Assembly: GCF_004210375.1 (NCBI RefSeq)
Contig: NC_134825.1
Span: 40,480,348 to 40,544,347, forward strand
Length of the DNA stretch: 64,000 nt
Direction: 5' to 3'
Source: Tachypleus tridentatus
Taxonomy: Eukaryota > Arthropoda > Merostomata > Xiphosura > Limulidae
The notes under the pieces are model-generated. The model did not search any database. It was not told where the DNA came from and saw only the letters and a list, made by a program, of their open reading frames with translations. This document shows, piece after piece, positions 20,364 through 32,290 of the stretch. Made by a program: the position numbers and the translations under genes. Each line of letters starts with the position of its first letter. Positions within the stretch are counted from its first letter, which is position 1.

Positions 20364-21974
20364 ACAAGTCATGTGAAACAATTAGGACACCCTGTGAAAG
20401 CCTGTGTATATTTGTAACATTTTTGGATATATAGATATTTAATCTCAATTTTAACAATACTGAGAGATTATAGGAATATAATTAAACAATTAAAACTGAA
20501 GAAAAGACTTTTCAAGATCTTCTGTAAATGTAATTCTACAAAAATGCATATTCTAACTGAGGAAAAAGTTAGGACACCCCCACATTTATTCCCACTTAAA
20601 ATGGCTCAACTCACACACAGGTGTATCACACCAGGTGCACATGATTAGAAGATCGTTACTCAGCATTTTGAATGAGGCTTGCCCTATTTAAAACTCAGAC
20701 ATTTAGTTTGGTGTGCTCCTGACTGTTGAAGTGAGAGTGAGCACCATGGTGAGAGCAAAAGAGCTGTCTGAGGCTTTCAGAAAGAAAATTTTAGCAGCTT
20801 ATGAGTCTGGTAAGGGATTTAAAAAGATCCCAAAAGATTTTGAAATCAGCCATTCCACTGTCCGGAAAATAGTCAACAAGTGGAGGACTTTCAAAACAAC
20901 TGCCAACACGCCCAGGTCTGGTCGTCCAGCAAGTTCACCCCGAGAGCAGACTGCAAGATGCTTAAAGAGGTCTCCAAACACCCTAACATGCCATCACAGG
21001 ACCTACAGCAGGCTGTGGCTACTGTTGATGTGAAAGTGCATGCCTCTACAATCATAAAGAGACTGCACAAGTTTAACTTGCATGGGAGGTGTGCAAGGAG
21101 AAAACCTTTGCTCTCTAAGAGAAACATCAAGGCCAGACTGAAGTTTGCCAGAGAGAATGTAAACAAAGACCAGAACTTCTGGAATAATGTTCTTTGGACA
21201 GATGAATCCAAAATTGAATTATTTGGACACCAGAACAAAGGACATGTTTGGCGTAAACCAAATACAGCATTCCAGGAAAAGAACCTCACACCAACTGTAA
21301 AGCATAGAGGTGGAAGTCTCATGGTTTGGGGCTGCTTTGCTGCAGCAAGATCTGGGCAGCTCAGAATCATAGAATCCACCATGAATTCTACTGTGTATCA
21401 GAGGGTTATTAAGGATCATGTGAGACCATCTGTACGAAAATTAAAGCTGAAGCGGAACTGGACCCTGCAACACGACAATGACCCAAAACATACCAGTAAA
21501 TCCACCAAGGACTGGCGGAAAACTAAGAAATGGAGAGTCCTGGAATGGAAAGCCCAGATCTTAATCCCATTAAGATGCTGTGGGGTGACTTGAAACGAGC
21601 TGTACATACAAGAAACTCCTCAAACATCTCACAGCTGACAGAATTATGCATTGAGGAGTGGGGCAAACTTTCTTCAGACCGATGTCAGAGACTGGTAGAT
21701 GGCTACAAGAAGCGTCTCACTGCAGTTATTTCAGCCAAAGGGGGTAACACTAGCTATTCGGGGGTTGGGTGTCCTAACTTTTTCCTCAGTCATGCATTTA
21801 TGTAGAATTACATTTAGAGAAGATCTTGAAAAGTCTTTTCTTCAGTTTTAATTGTTTAGTTATATTCCTATAAGCTCTCAGTATTGTTGACATTGAGATT
21901 AATATGTATATATCTAAAAATGTTACAGAAATACACAGGCTTTCATAGGGTGTCCTAACTTTTTCACATGACTG
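20364..21974 (+). mobile_element. Tc1-like transposon 1, about 1.6 kb, with long IR/DR-type ends
   Basis: Terminal inverted repeats of about 215 bp lie at 20364-20581 and 21763-21974. Each carries an outer and an inner copy of a binding-site-like motif: outer AATTAGGACACCC and inner GGAAAAAGTTAGGACACCCC on the left, mirrored on the right. This is the IR/DR layout known from Sleeping Beauty-like Tc1 elements. TA dinucleotides flank both ends (20362-20363 and 21975-21976). The transposase between them has frame damage. The right end abuts a TA run, consistent with TA target choice. Confidence 0.95.
20746..21803 (+). pseudogene. Tc1-like transposase, broken
   Basis: The start is ACCATGG at 20746. 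The N-terminal paired-type helix-turn-helix runs MVRAKELSEAFRKKILAAYE through HSTVRKIVNKW, followed by the GRP linker. A one-base loss near 20930 shifts the frame. The next block carries LHGRCARRKPLLSKRNIKAR, then WTDES with the first catalytic Asp (codon 21201-21203), KHRGGSLMVWGCF, and HDNDPKH with the second Asp (codon 21474-21476). A small deletion near 21550 shifts the frame again into SPDLNPIKMLWGDLKRAV. The third catalytic residue, normally Glu in NPIE, is Lys here. With two frameshifts and a lost catalytic Glu the copy cannot transpose by itself. It encodes a cut-and-paste DDE transposase acting on the flanking ends. Confidence 0.95.
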
Positions 21975-22000
21975 TATATATATATATATATACTACATAT

Positions 22001-23206
22001 ACTACATGGTCAAAAGTATTTGGACGCCCCTTCTAAATAGTGGGTTTGGCTCTTTCAGCTACATTCAATGCTAACAGGTGCATAAAATGAAGTATACAGG
22101 CATGAAATCTCCATAGACAAACATTGACAGTAGAATGGGTCGTTCTGAAGAGCTCAGTGACTTTAAGCGTGGCACTGTCATAGGATACCACCTTTCCAAC
22201 AAGTCAGTTCGCCAAATTTCTGCCTCACTAGATCTGCCCTGGTCAACTGTAAATGCTGTTATTGTGAAGTGGAAACGTCCAAGAGCAACAACAGCTCAGC
22301 CACGAAGCGGTGGGCCACATAAGCTCACAGAACAGGACCGCCTAGAGCTGAAGCGCGTATAAATCGTCTGTCCATAGTTGCAACACTCACTTTCGAGTTC
22401 CAAACTGCCTCTGGAAGCAACGTCAGCACAAGAACTGGTTTTTTGGGGACTTCATGAAATGGGTTTTCATGGCCGAGCAGCCGCACAAAAGCCTAAAATC
22501 ACCATACACAATGCCAAGCGTCGGCTGGAGTGGTGTAAAGCACACCGCCATTGGATTCTGGAGCAGTGGAAACACGTTCTCTGGAGTGATGAATCACGTT
22601 TCACTATCTGGTAGGTTGACGGACGAGTATGCGTTTGGCGGATGCCAGGAGAACGCTACCTGCCTGAATGAATAGTGCCAACTGTAAAGTTTTATGGAGG
22701 AGAAATAATGGCCTGGAGCTGTTTTTCATGGTTTGGGCCAGGCTCTTTGGTTCCAGTGAAGAGAAATCTTAATGATCCATCATATAATGATATTCTAGAG
22801 AATTGTGCGCTTCCAACTTTGTGACAACAATTTGGGAAAGACCCTTTTTTTCAGCATGACAATGTTCCCGTGCACAAAGCGAAGTCCAGGAAGACATGGT
22901 TTGCCGAGGTTGGTGTGGAAGAACTTGATTGGCCTGCACAGAGTCCTGACCTCAATTCCATCGAACACCTCTCTGGGATGAATTGGAACGCCGACTGCGA
23001 GCCAGACCTCGCCCGACATCAGTGCCGACCTCACAAATACTCTTGTGGCTGAATAGGTAAAAAATTCCGCAGCCATGTTCCAAAATGTAGTGAAAAGTCT
23101 TCTCAGAAGAGTGGAGGCTGTTTTTGTATCAAAGAGGCGACCAACTCCATATTAATGCCCGTAGTTTTGGGATGTGAAGGTTGTGTATCCACATACTTAT
23201 ATGTAT
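22001..23206 (+). mobile_element. Tc1-like transposon 2, a different lineage, degraded
   Basis: The left end reads CATGGTCAAAAGTATTTGGA, and the right end GTATCCACATACTTATATG is a diverged inverted match. The interior holds a recognisable transposase. Its sequence is clearly different from transposon 1, which lies only 26 bp to the left across a TA-rich spacer. The right boundary is approximate because the end is decayed. Confidence 0.9.
22135..23153 (+). pseudogene. Tc1-like transposase of transposon 2, broken
   Basis: It starts at ATGGGTCGTTCTGAAGAGCT with a helix-turn-helix (LSDFKRGTVIGYHLSNKSVR), then PRSGGPHKLTEQDR, and meets a stop at about 22360. Later blocks in other frames are LHEMGFHGRAAAQKPK, LWSDESRF (first Asp), a stop, WRMPGERYLPE, another stop, QHDNVPVHKAKS (second Asp) and WPAQSPDLNSIEHL (the catalytic Glu is present). 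At least three stops and several frame shifts show long decay. In an intact copy this is a DD34E cut-and-paste transposase. Confidence 0.93.
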
Positions 23207-24375
23207 GTATATCGATACATAAGATTTTCAGGCAATATAAACTCTACCGGAGCAGATCTTTAATAAATCTGTTTTCCATTTCTTTTGCGTTCAATGGTAC
23301 TTTCTGTTTTTTTCTCGGTCTCAAACTTCTGCAGTGTAGCTGTTCTCTAACAATTTCAGTTTTAAGCTTTATCTAGATGGTGAAATTAAATATTTATCAT
23401 GGACTCACATTGATTTATCTGATATCATGAAATTTCAAAAGCAATAATAGGAGTTTCCTCAACATCTTGTTCAGTCTAATTTATCTTCTACGATACTTTC
23501 TTCTAGTCTTTCCAATCAAGTAGTTTGTTTTCTTAGGGTAGTTTTTGTACACTGTTCTATTTACGTCCATAAGTACTGTACTTCAGTACTAGTACTGTAT
23601 AATCGTTATCTATTATCCCACACAAATCGGAAGGATAAAGTCAGTATGCTCGTTCTGGTAACATGATGTCACTTAAGAATGCTCACTGGTTAGAGGTACA
23701 GTAAAGACAGTCTAAACACCGTCTATTTAAAGATGTTGAGTGTTATTTTTCTTTTATTTTACAAATGCGGTGGCTTAACTTAGTTTTTTGTTTATAAATA
23801 CAATATATTAATTATATTTTTCGCCGTTTTTTATCCCAATTAATTTCGTAAGTATCGTATATTGTTCAGCGAGTTTCTTATTCTGCAGAATATCTGATGT
23901 ATATTATTAAAGTGTGGATTTTATTTAAGATGGCATTCTATGTATTGTTGCCCGCAAAACAGGTTTCAGCAACAAAACCACACTATTTTAAACCACTTTC
24001 TTGTGATCTCAAACACAAGAAGAAACAATGCAACATTTCTCTCTTAAATTATTAGTTGATAAAGCCCCATATATGATTAATAAAATTATTTGACATTTGT
24101 ATTTTTGTCAACTGTGCTTTTATTAATGTTAGAAATAAATCAAACCTGTGTCAACCAAGGGTATCGAAACCCGGTTTTCAAGCGTTTGACGTTCTCAGGC
24201 TTACTGCTATGGCACTGGAAGGACTTGAAATTTCAAAAAAACATGCTCCGATGCTAGTACTATTAATGAACGGGAAATATGAAACAGTTTTAAAGCATAT
24301 CAAGTAATTATTTATTATATAGGTCATATTTCAATCTGCATAAACAAGAGTAATGTGTTGTTTTTGTGTTTTTAG
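23207..24375. other. No gene recognised; probable intron or upstream sequence of the cadherin gene
   Basis: AT-rich with one SINE fragment at 24140-24225. The stretch ends in GTTTTTGTGTTTTTAG, a good acceptor at 24374-24375. Confidence 0.5.
24140..24225 (-). mobile_element. Family B SINE, partial
   Basis: Only the part with GGGTATCGAAACCCGGTTTT and TTACTGCTATGGCACTGG is left. The tail end is missing. Confidence 0.75.
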
Positions 24376-24409
24376 GGGCGTACAATACGTGTCTGAATGT
24401 TAAAACATA

Positions 24410-25664
24410 ATGAGACTGTGGGGCGTAATAGGACTGCTTTTTGTTCTGTCATCTCTAACCACCGTAAGACTACTGAGAAACGAGAACGTTATTGTTCCCT
24501 ATGATGCTCATCCTGGATACACAGTCAAAAAATACTCCTTCAATGGACAGGCTTTTCACATTGATGGCAAGCAATTTTCGGAAAACTTTGCTATCTTAAG
24601 TAACGGTATTCTCATGTTGACATCGGATATTTCTCATAGAATTGGACAACCAATCACCCTTGTTGTCAGGGAACAATACCCCAACGTTACGTTAAATAAT
24701 GTTCTTTCAGTACATGTAAAACACAAGAATCGTATGTTAAAGTTCGGAAAAAGTTTCTATTCAGGGAACGTATTCGAAAATTCTCCCTGTGGAACGATTG
24801 TCAAAGGCCTGGAAAATATAGTCGTTTCTGGTGTAACAAACAACCATGTCACTTACAGCATTGTGTCTGGAAATTATGACAATTCTTTTAGTGTCACTCC
24901 GTCTTTTTTCAACAGGACAACATCTGTCGCTGTCGTAACTAATCACCCTCTGGATCGAGAGCAGCTAGCCTCTTATAAGCTTGTGTTGTGTGTGGTAGAC
25001 GAGATCGGGTTGGATAACGCCAGAACGGTTCTCTATATTGATGTATTAGATGTCAACGACAACCCACCAATTCCGGAAAGGGAATTCTACGACTTCCAAG
25101 TACCACTGAAGACAGAACCGTTTTCTGTGATCGGCAACGTCACCGCCACAGACATGGACGGAGATCATCCTTTTTATCATTTTTGTCATCGTCATTCGAA
25201 GTTCATTATAATTCCAAAAACTGGACAGGTCTTCCTGACAGGAATACTTGAACCAGAAACGTACCATTTACTCATTCGAATCCATGATAACCGTAGTCCT
25301 CGATTATATAGCCACGTCGTTCCTTTATGTATCACTGCAGTCTCTTCGGATGCGTTTACCGTTGAAGAAACTTTATTTGATTTCATGGAAGATGACATTA
25401 GATATTTATCGCGATCGAAGAGGTCGGTACGACCAACAAAAAGCTATGAATACAGAGAAAATGATGGAAGTATTATAGGAAAAACCATGTTTGAGCTGGA
25501 TAAAACGAACCCCCAAGAGATATTCCAAATCGAAAGTCCCAATCAATGGGTTCAAGTAGACAGATTAGGTGTTGTAAGAGTGAAAGAACCATGGAATTAT
25601 GAACAGTTAGGGAAAGAAAAAACTATTGATTTTTGGGTGTATGCATCGCAACCAGGTGTTCCAG
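24410..25664 (+). CDS. CadN: Neural cadherin (CadN-like), first coding exon
   Basis: A calcium-dependent adhesion receptor of the plasma membrane; in arthropods the family guides axon and photoreceptor targeting. The start is the first ATG after an in-frame stop (24401-24403), and an acceptor at 24375 suggests a 5' UTR exon upstream. Residues 1-20 form a signal peptide. Cadherin-type sequence follows, with NHPLDREQ at 178-185, DVNDNPP at 214-220 and ATDMDGD at 246-252. RSKR/S at 335-339 is a furin-type site marking the end of a prodomain. The following VRPTKSYEYRENDGS, ending in EKTIDFWV at 403-410, closely resembles the start of the mature part of fly CadN. The exon ends at CCAG/GTACGT, phase 1; the later stop at 25676 is intronic. 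The many further cadherin repeats, the LamG/EGF region and the catenin-binding tail expected of the family are not seen. DE-cadherin-type relatives are less likely. Confidence 0.85.
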
Positions 25665-27393
25665 GTACGTTTTGTTAAAACAGTTGCTATTTTTGTAGGT
25701 CAGTAGTTTATTTATTTTTATCTGAATATAAACCATCATTACTGAACTTGTAATTAAACATACACTGATTCAGTTATTTGTATATATAATCTTGTTTAGA
25801 CTAGAAGATACGTTTCAATTTTGGTAATAAGTTATGTGTTGTTTTTTTATTTCAATTTAGTAGTGTCTTTTGTTTGGAAAGTTTGCACCAATTCTTATCG
25901 CATGAAATACATGCTTTGGGATTTTAACTCTTATATGGATATCAGATGCTAAATGAATTAGCATGATGTATACAAGCCGTCTTTTCAGAAATAATTAGTT
26001 TAGTTCTCATAAGTTCCACCAGATGTTCTTTTTCTCGCAAGAGGAAATGAATTCGGGCACTCTTTTCATAAAATGTTAAATAAAGTGCGCCATTAAAGAT
26101 GTGGATCTTGGAGAAGCGAGAAATATTAATTAATGCTGACATTTGTAAATGAAGAAAGTATAACGAAGTTAATGGAAATGATCCAGGTTAACACGTGTTA
26201 ATCAGGCTGTTTATAGGACAAGTCAGTAGTTAACTTAATCTTTAGTGCTGTAATTTTGTCTACAAGACTTCTACACTACAGGCTCATAACGATTCTTTAG
26301 AGTAGCTGTCTGTATAACTACCCATCATAATGTAATAATCTGTGTTATAGTTTAGTAGGAGAAATTTAATATCAATAATTTCCCGAATCACAAATTTGGA
26401 GCTTCAACAAGATCCTATGAAAATTGCAATACCTTTGTACGGAGGTAGTAACAAGTTAGTTGTTATTTTTTACGGTGGTTAAAATGTACCAAAGCAGTTA
26501 TATCAATTCTGACCTCATTTAAAAATATCGACTACAGAGGTTCAGTCTTGCGTTACATAATAGTAAGCTAAAAAAGGATTTTAAATTATATTTTCTAGGT
26601 TTGTGAGTGTTAGATACAAGAAGACAGTTAAAGATGTTTTTAAGAAAGAATTATTATACTTTAAATCAACATCTGATTCACTGGTTATTAATTTTTTTAC
26701 GTCTTTATATCTCTGGAAACACTTAGAAAGTTTCCCGTAAAACTACGCGCACCCTTTATTTCATAAATGTGGTATTATTACAATATATAAATTAAAAGAG
26801 CTTTTTTGTTGCGATAAATAAGCTACACCGTGCATTTAACTCTGGACTTACTACATTGCTAAGCCTAAATATAGAGATAATAACACAGCACACCTTTATT
26901 TTCTGACGTTTGTTCATCTGAACCTATCATACATCAGAAAGATGTTAATATATTACAATGTATTCGAATTACAAGTATCTAGCATTCTTTTGTAAGCAGT
27001 AATTAACATATTTCTTATATTAAATTAACCCCTAGTGATGTCTTTACGAACTGTTTCATATAGTTTATATTAACCTGTTGAAACCTTAATGTAGACATTA
27101 ATGTTAAAACCATTTTCCAAAAGACGTATCAACAGAAAAAAAGAAAAAAGTTTATATTCAAAGCTTAGAAAAATAAAAATATATTAGAACACAAGTATAA
27201 TATCAGAGTACAAAATATCGATAGGGTGTGGAACGTGTTAGCTTATGATAATTTATATCACCTCATTCATTTACTGGTCCAATAAGAATTTACAGTAAGG
27301 AGAATGTGTAGTACTGTTTCAACAAATCTGGATACTGATCGTGAAAAGACGTCGAGCTCATCAGGCCGAAAGCGAGTTACAACAACGTTCTGA
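25665..27393. other. Cadherin intron (inferred), no element recognised
   Basis: AT-rich. The only notable item is a perfect 14-bp palindrome TTAACACGTGTTAA at 26188-26201 containing an E-box. No second cadherin exon with a DVND motif was found by eye. Confidence 0.5.
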
Positions 27394-29290
27394 GTTTGTA
27401 CTATACAACAAACAAACAACCTGACGTAGGTAGTTCATTATACAGATTTGTACTATACAACAAACAAACAACCTGACGTAGGTAGTTCATTATACAGGTT
27501 TGTACTATACAACAAACAAATAACCTGACGTAGGTAGTTCATTATACAGGTTTGTACTATACAACAAACAAATAACCTGACGTAGGTAGTTCATTATACA
27601 GATTTGTACTATACAACAAACAAATAACCTGACGTAGGTAGTTCATTATACAGATTTGTACTATACAACAAACAAACAACCTAACGTAGGTAGTTCGTTA
27701 TACAGATTTGTACTATACAACAAACAAACAACCTAACGTAGGTAGCTCGTTATACAGGTTTGTACTATACAACAAACAAATAACCTGACGTAGGTAGTTC
27801 ATTATACAGATTTGTACTATACAACAAACAAACAACCTAATGTAGGTAGCTCGTTATACAGATTTGTACTATACAACAAACAAACAACCTAATGTAGGTA
27901 GTTCATTATACAGATTTGTACTATACAACAAACAAACAACCTAATGTAGGTAGCTCGTTATACAGATTTGTACTATACAACAAACAAACAACCTAACGTA
28001 GGTAGCTCGTTATACAGATTTGTACTATACAACAAACAAACAACCTAACGTAGGTAGTTCATTATACAGATTTGTACTATACAACAAACAAACAACCTGA
28101 CGTAGGTAGCTCGTTATACAGATTTGTACTATACAACAAACAAACAACCTGACGTAGGTAGTTCATTATACAGGTTTGTACTATACAACAAACAAACAAC
28201 CTAACGTAGGTAGTTCATTATACAGATTTGTACTATACAACAAACAAACAACCTAACGTAGGTAGCTCGTTATACAGATTTGTACTATACAACAAACAAA
28301 CAACCTAACGTAGGTAGTTCATTATACAGATTTGTACTATACAACAAACAAACAACCTAATGTAGGTAGCTCGTTATACAGATTTGTACTATACAACAAA
28401 CAAACAACCTGACGTAGGTAGCTTGTTATACAGATTTGTACTATACAACAAACAAATAACCTGACGTAGGTAGCTCGTTATACAGATTTGTACTATACAA
28501 CAAACAAATAACCTAATGTAGGTAGCTCGTTATACAGATTTGTACTATACAACAAACAAATAACCTGACGTAGGTAGCTCGTTATACAGGTTTGTACTAT
28601 ACAACAAACAAACAACCTGACGTAGGTAGCTCGTTATACAGATTTGTACTATACAACAAACAAACAACCTGACGTAGGTAGCTCGTTATACATATTTGTA
28701 CTATACAACAAACAAACAACCTGACGTAGGTAGCTCGTTATACATATTTGTACTATACAACAAACTAACAACCTGACGTAGGTAGCTCGTTATACAGGTT
28801 TGTACTATACAACAAACTAACAACCTGACGTAGGTAGCTCGTTATACAGGTTTGTACTATACAACAAACAAACAACCTGACGTAGGTAGCTCGTTATACA
28901 GGTTTGTACTATACAACAAACAAACAACCTGACGTAGGTAGCTCGTTATACAGGTTTGTACTATACAACAAACAAATAACCTGACGTAGGTAGTTCATTA
29001 TACAGATTTGTACTATACAACAAACAAACAACCTAATGTAGGTAGTTCATTATACAGGTTTGTACTATACAACAAACAAACAACCTAGTGTAGGTAGCTC
29101 GTTATACAGATTTGTACTATACAACAAACAAACAACCTAATGTAGGTAGTTCATTATACAGATTTGTACTATACAACAAACAAACAACCTGGGGTACACA
29201 TTTTTGTGTAGGTTTGTACCCAATAATAATCAAATAACCTGGCGCAGGTTGTTCATTGTACAGATCTGTATTCTGTAATAAACAAACAAA
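27394..29290. repeat. Minisatellite, 52-bp unit, about 36 copies
   Basis: The unit is TTTGTACTATACAACAAACA followed by A(A/T)AACCTGACGTAGGTAG and a TTCATTA or CTCGTTA end. Variants at a few positions (TGACGTA, TAACGTA, TAATGTA; TTCATTA, CTCGTTA) recur in runs. The last two units (about 29190-29290) are strongly diverged. Many units hold TGACGTA, a CRE-like half-site. Confidence 0.97.
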
Positions 29291-32290
29291 GTGCTACTTT
29301 TCTTGTCAGGAAGATATGCACGTGCTTACACAGACACACCTCTTGTTCACACAAGAATATAACGATGGAGGTATAGCCTGTCTTACACTGAAAATATAGG
29401 AGAGGTCAATATACCCTTCCGATATCAGTGTTAAACGTTTTTATATGCACATATCACACTCAGTCAACTTCAGATTAATAGTTATCCAACACTTGGTGAA
29501 GATCATTTCCTGTGAACCATCAACAGATATTATATCATAGTAACAGATGTATCAAACATTGTTATGGTATCTTAATGGTCACATAAAATTCACCCTCCAC
29601 GTTTTCCATCAAGCAACATGACCACATTTTCCACAATAGCAAGAATATCCTGTGTTTCGATATTTCACATATACATACACATTCAAACACACACACACAT
29701 GCATACATACATATACAAACATACGCATAAATACACACAAATTATTCCTCACAGTACTTAAAACATTATTTACGAACAGAATATATAAGAATTATACGGC
29801 ACTTGTGGATTTAATTTAGTGTAAACTTAGGCATCAATATATATAGATATTTTAAACGTTACTGTATTTTAAATTATATGGTATTTTCGCTATATTTACT
29901 ACGTCTGAAAGACGCTAAAGTATTACTTTAAGATTTTCTTTTAACTGCGTGATGGCTTCTATTTGAGTATTTGTTAAAACATAATGCAAGGTACAGTCCA
30001 CCTAATGATAAAGAATGCGTTTTATTTTTGTCAGTTACACGTTCTTATAACTTATACGGTTTCACAAACTGATAACAGGACGAATTTCGCAATTAACGCT
30101 TAAAAACACGTAATAATTAGTTGAAAAACACGGATTTAGTAACTTAACAAAGTAATTTAATTGTCAGAGAACATACATGTTTCAGCAGAACACTGGTCTG
30201 TTTTCTTTAGGTGTTCGTACCTGTCAGAACATGTTGTATGATTCCCCAATATTAAATCATCTTATTGTACTTATATTATTATATTTGCATAATGTGATTC
30301 CTTACTCCAGTCCCTTACCTATTAATTTTGTTCCTCTATTTCTTATTTGAATTCGATATTCACGAAATTGGAGTTAAAGCAACGTACTATAGCAAACACG
30401 TGCTCAACTAGTTTCTCAGCTTTCAATAAAACTCCAAATGTTTGAAATGCCGCCATCACGTGAAGTCAAAGCTCTCTATAGCTAACATTAATATAAATTT
30501 ATATATTAAAAAATCGCCGACAACACTGCCCCTTCCCAAGATTCTTATATTCCATGAACAATCCTATTACACATAGAAAACAATGGCCCATTGCACTCAC
30601 ATTTCTAGACTTAATAACAACAAGTGAATCTCTAACAATACTCTTGATAATAAACGTCAAATAACTAATAAAAGATACAACAATAATTTTGATAAACAAA
30701 ATGAAATATTTTTTTTGTTGTCCTACTTTCTGTGCTTTCTTTTTTATGTGGCCAATGGTACAAAGACGGGATGACCTTTGCTTGTTTATCTCTGTTGTTA
30801 AAAAAGCTATCTTTAGATAAATAACTGAGGGAATCCACCCGTGGTGGTACTCTGGAAGCGATTTTGTTTCGACAGAAATCGGTAGCTCTGCAAAAGGTTG
30901 ATTACCTCTGACAAACTACTTTCTGACCTAAAAATCATTTGGCCATTCTTTCGATGTTGTACTTCTAAAGACAATCACGAATGATGACTTGCACTATATA
31001 TTTTCCTTTGTTTGTTTCAGTTCTGCTTCATTTCTTCCATTATGACATAATGTTATGTTATAACTAGAAGCTCGATCTCTGTTGCATGGGGATCTCTTGA
31101 TCGTAGTTACCAACACATTATATCGTGTGGAGAAGCTTCTCTCTGTGAGTGTGACTTCTAAAGCTCCTCTCGATGAACTTTGTGACAGTCTACAGCTCAC
31201 ATCAATTTATATTCATCTCTATAATTACTGAATCATGTCAAATGAAACAGCTGTGGCAGCATGGTTAATCAACATGATGCAAGAATCTCCCTGTCATTGA
31301 ATGTAATGATTTATTGACCGCTTTCTTTACATAAGTATTTCCTCTCTTAATTAGGACAAGTTTATATTTAATGATTCAGTTAGGCCTTGAATGCAATGAT
31401 CATGTTTTTCTATTCTTACAGCAGTTTTCTTTTATATAACAGCTATTGAGAGTAGTTTCGATTTTCTAAAATTTATTATCTGCAGCTCCTAGCAATAGGA
31501 CTTTTAAAATTACAGTTAAACCAGCTTCTGCCCTATGACTTACTTCCTCTATCCTGAGTAAATAGTTGCATAATTCATGATTGGAGTTCTTCCAGACTTC
31601 ATTTTGATGGAGTTTATATTTCCACACTATTGGTCTGGCAATCCTATAATTCCTGGATGTTGCTCTTAGTTGTTTATCTAAAACTTCAATTAATTCAAGT
31701 TCCATCGACATCTAGAACGCTTTCTTAAACTAGTCGCGTGCAATTGAATGCATCATTTCACGTGAAGCATTTGAAATAAGACAGCTGGGAAAATCTTTCA
31801 ATATATTCAAAAGGTTTTGCTAATGTCTTGTCTTTTCTTTTTAATCTGTTCTTCAACTTTGATTTTCACGTAACATACCAAAACTGTTTGATAATGCAGC
31901 TATCGATACTTGGTAATTGCTGTCGATAAAGTTTATCTTATCAAATACGTAACAGAACGAGTAGCTAATTATTTACTACTTCATTCATTGGAATTAGAAA
32001 TGATTTCATATCGTGCACGATACATTTGTTATGTTTGCTTCATAACCTTTTGGTTTCTTGATGGATGGGTTGTTGGATAGGCATGATGAATCCCTTAACT
32101 TGTTGTATCCGGGCAGATAGCAAAACAGCTATAGTAACATTGACAGATAAGAACATTATCCTGTTGTAATGACATAGTTAATTATGTCTGAAGTTAAAAT
32201 TCTTTACAAACGCGAGATGTATCTAGTTTTATCTCTGTGTTTGTAATTCTGGAATTAATGATCTTTTATAATTGATAACAATCTTTTCTA
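29291..32290. other. No gene recognised
   Basis: A purine/pyrimidine dinucleotide-rich stretch of ACACAC/ATACAT type lies at 29665-29745. Minus-strand open frames at 31711-31466 (81 residues) and 31200-30994 (68 residues) have protein-like composition, but no motif I can name and no good splice context. They are left uncalled. Confidence 0.4.

Noticed and set aside
20891..21607. Minus-strand frames of 163, 66 and 63 residues
   Set aside because: They are shadows of the plus-strand Tc1 transposase.
27394..29290. CRISPR-like regularly spaced repeats
   Set aside because: Units are adjacent, with no unique spacers, no leader and no cas genes, in a eukaryotic context. The same holds for the other arrays.
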